Notes under the pieces: generated by a model
The model's input: the letters and a program-made list of their open reading frames with translations, nothing else
What the model was told of the DNA's origin: nothing
Database searches by the model: none
DNA from: Oscillospiraceae bacterium
Lineage (GTDB): Bacteria > Bacillota > Clostridia > Oscillospirales > Acutalibacteraceae
Direction: 5' to 3'
Length of the DNA stretch: 7,299 nt
Assembly: GCA_009783605.1 (NCBI GenBank)
Contig: WRDE01000096.1
Span: forward strand, 1-7,299
Shown: positions 5,979-7,299 of the stretch, one piece after another
Layout of the letters: each line of letters opens with the position of its first letter
Position numbering within the stretch: position 1 is the first letter of the stretch
Program-made: the position numbers and the translations under genes

Positions 5979-7299
5979 ATGCTGGAAGTCAACGCGGTCC
6001 TTGACGGGCGGTATAAAATCTTAGACATCATCGGCAAGGGCGGGACCAGCTGCGTCTATCTGGCGGAGAATCTGCGGCTGAAAAACCGCTGCGCGCTGAA
6101 AGAAGTCTATAAGGACAGCTTCGGTTTGGCCGGCGGGACCCAGGGCGGGCTGATCGCCGAAGCGGCGATACTGATCCAGCTCCGGCATACCGGCCTGCCG
6201 GTGATCTATGACATTTTTGATGACGACCGCTCGTATTATTTGGTCATGGAATACATCGAGGGCAGCCCGCTGAACAAAATTCTGGAACAGTCCGGCCCTC
6301 AGCCGGAGGCCGACGTCATCCGCTGGGGGCGCCAGCTCTGCGGCGTGCTGCAATATCTGCACACCCAGCCCCAGCCGATCATCTACCGGGATACGAAGCC
6401 CGGCAATATCATGCTGAAGCGGGACGGCAGCGTCACCCTGATCGATTTCGGCGCGGCGCGGGAATTCAAAACCGCCGGCACCGGCGACACCGCCTATATC
6501 GGCACCCACGGCTATGCCGCGCCGGAGCAGTACGGCAGCGGCCAGACCGATGCCCGGACCGATATCTATAACCTCGGGGTGACCCTCTATCATTTGGTGA
6601 CCGGCCACGATCCCCGTCTGCCGCCCTACGGCGTGAAGCCGATCCGGGAGATCAACCCGAATCTGTCGAAAAAATTGGAGCGGGTGATTCAGAAATGCAC
6701 CCAGCAGGACCCGGAAAACCGGTATCAGTCGGCGGCGGAGCTGCTGCGGGAGCTGAAACGGCTGCCGCTGCCGAAGGCGGAAAAGCCGCAGGGTGTTTTT
6801 GTTCCGGTGGGTAAAGCGGGGAAAAATAGTACGGTTGAACTCGACAAAATCCCGGAACAAAACGGGCCGGAAGTTTTGCCTGTGGAAGAAACCGGGCTTT
6901 TGGCGGAAGAACCCGAACCGGATGTTTTATCTGAGGAACAGCCGGAGGAATGGGAAACCACATTGTGGAAGGATGAAGCAGCGGAACCCAAAGATGAATC
7001 ACGGCGCAAAAAGAAAATGATCGGGATCATCAGCGCGGCCTGCCTGATGGCGGTGGTGCTGGCCGGTTCGCTGCTGGTGTTCTTATCGAACGGGAACGGG
7101 CCGGAGTTGGATGGCCTCGGGGAAAGGACAGCGGCGGCGGACGCCGGTATGTCTGCCGGGGAGCAGGAAGTAACGGTTACGGAGGGTGGTACATATGTGG
7201 AGATAACCGGAGAAGATCCCGTTGTGCCCCGTATGGGATCGGGCACAACAACGATGACGGCGAAAGATGCAGCTGCCACGACCAAATCACCGGTGGAAA
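5979..7299 (+). CDS. Membrane-anchored Ser/Thr protein kinase (PrkC/PknB-like), C-terminus beyond right edge
   Basis: 440 codons are visible and still open at the window end. Residues 12-262 form an Hanks-type kinase domain: Gly-rich loop GKGGTSCVY (19-27), ATP-binding Lys41 in ALKEV, likely helix-C Glu61, catalytic loop YRDTKPGN (136-143) with Asp138, Lys140 and Asn143, DFG at 156-158, and APEQY at 181-185. All key catalytic residues are present, so it should be active. The usual HRD His is Tyr. An acidic Pro/Glu-rich linker (about 285-340) leads to a basic stop-transfer patch SRRKKK (341-346) and one membrane helix (347-370). The rest is extracellular and becomes Thr/Ala-rich near the edge (GTTTMTAKDAAATT). 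No PASTA repeat is seen in the visible part. The start has AGGGCGG 8 nt upstream. It probably phosphorylates cytoplasmic proteins in response to an outside signal. Confidence 0.9.
   Translation, partial: MLEVNAVLDGRYKILDIIGKGGTSCVYLAENLRLKNRCALKEVYKDSFGLAGGTQGGLIAEAAILIQLRHTGLPVIYDIFDDDRSYYLVMEYIEGSPLNKILEQSGPQPEADVIRWGRQLCGVLQYLHTQPQPIIYRDTKPGNIMLKRDGSVTLIDFGAAREFKTAGTGDTAYIGTHGYAAPEQYGSGQTDARTDIYNLGVTLYHLVTGHDPRLPPYGVKPIREINPNLSKKLERVIQKCTQQDPENRYQSAAELLRELKRLPLPKAEKPQGVFVPVGKAGKNSTVELDKIPEQNGPEVLPVEETGLLAEEPEPDVLSEEQPEEWETTLWKDEAAEPKDESRRKKKMIGIISAACLMAVVLAGSLLVFLSNGNGPELDGLGERTAAADAGMSAGEQEVTVTEGGTYVEITGEDPVVPRMGSGTTTMTAKDAAATTKSPVE

Noticed and set aside
6021..6860. 279-codon open frame on the minus strand opposite the kinase gene
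   Set aside because: The plus strand encodes a kinase with all catalytic motifs. The antisense product is low-complexity and shows no recognisable domain, as expected of a shadow frame.

Overview
The window looks like chromosomal DNA of a GC-rich clostridial Firmicute, probably an anaerobic polysaccharide degrader of the Oscillospirales/Ruminococcaceae type. Five points suggest this: strong AGGAGG-type ribosome binding sites; AT-rich intergenic promoters with TATAAT boxes between GC-rich genes; a secreted glycoside hydrolase ending in a dockerin; Thr/Pro-rich extracellular sequence; and a PrkC-like membrane Ser/Thr kinase. The assignment rests on gene style only. There is no rRNA or other phylogenetic marker.

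Layout from left to right. (1) Positions 1-299, minus strand: the N-terminal part of a secreted Thr/Pro-rich repeat protein that runs off the left edge. (2) Positions 300-446: a regulatory intergenic region with a hairpin in the 5' leader of that gene and a perfect 9+9 bp dyad. (3) Positions 447-653, plus strand: a 68-aa XRE-type helix-turn-helix regulator, divergent from gene 1 and the obvious candidate to bind the dyad. (4) Positions 665-715: a long bidirectional terminator. (5) Positions 735-3524, minus strand: a 929-aa secreted GH71/GH99-like glycoside hydrolase with a beta-sandwich module, two Ig-like modules and an atypical C-terminal dockerin. (6) Positions 3525-3711: a divergent promoter region. 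(7) Positions 3712-5883, plus strand: a full-length RecQ helicase with an extra C-terminal domain. (8) Positions 5979-7299, plus strand: a membrane-anchored Ser/Thr protein kinase cut by the right edge.

Functionally this is a mixed neighbourhood rather than one pathway. The secreted Thr/Pro protein and its XRE neighbour probably form a small regulated unit. The hydrolase has its own promoter and terminator. RecQ (DNA repair) and the kinase (signalling) are co-oriented, but the kinase has its own promoter in the 95-nt gap. I found no mobile element, CRISPR array, tRNA or rRNA. No unmistakably new multi-gene system is visible. The most interesting signals are the shared operator between gene 1 and the XRE gene, the shifted calcium-loop acid in both dockerin repeats, and the domain after HRDC in RecQ.
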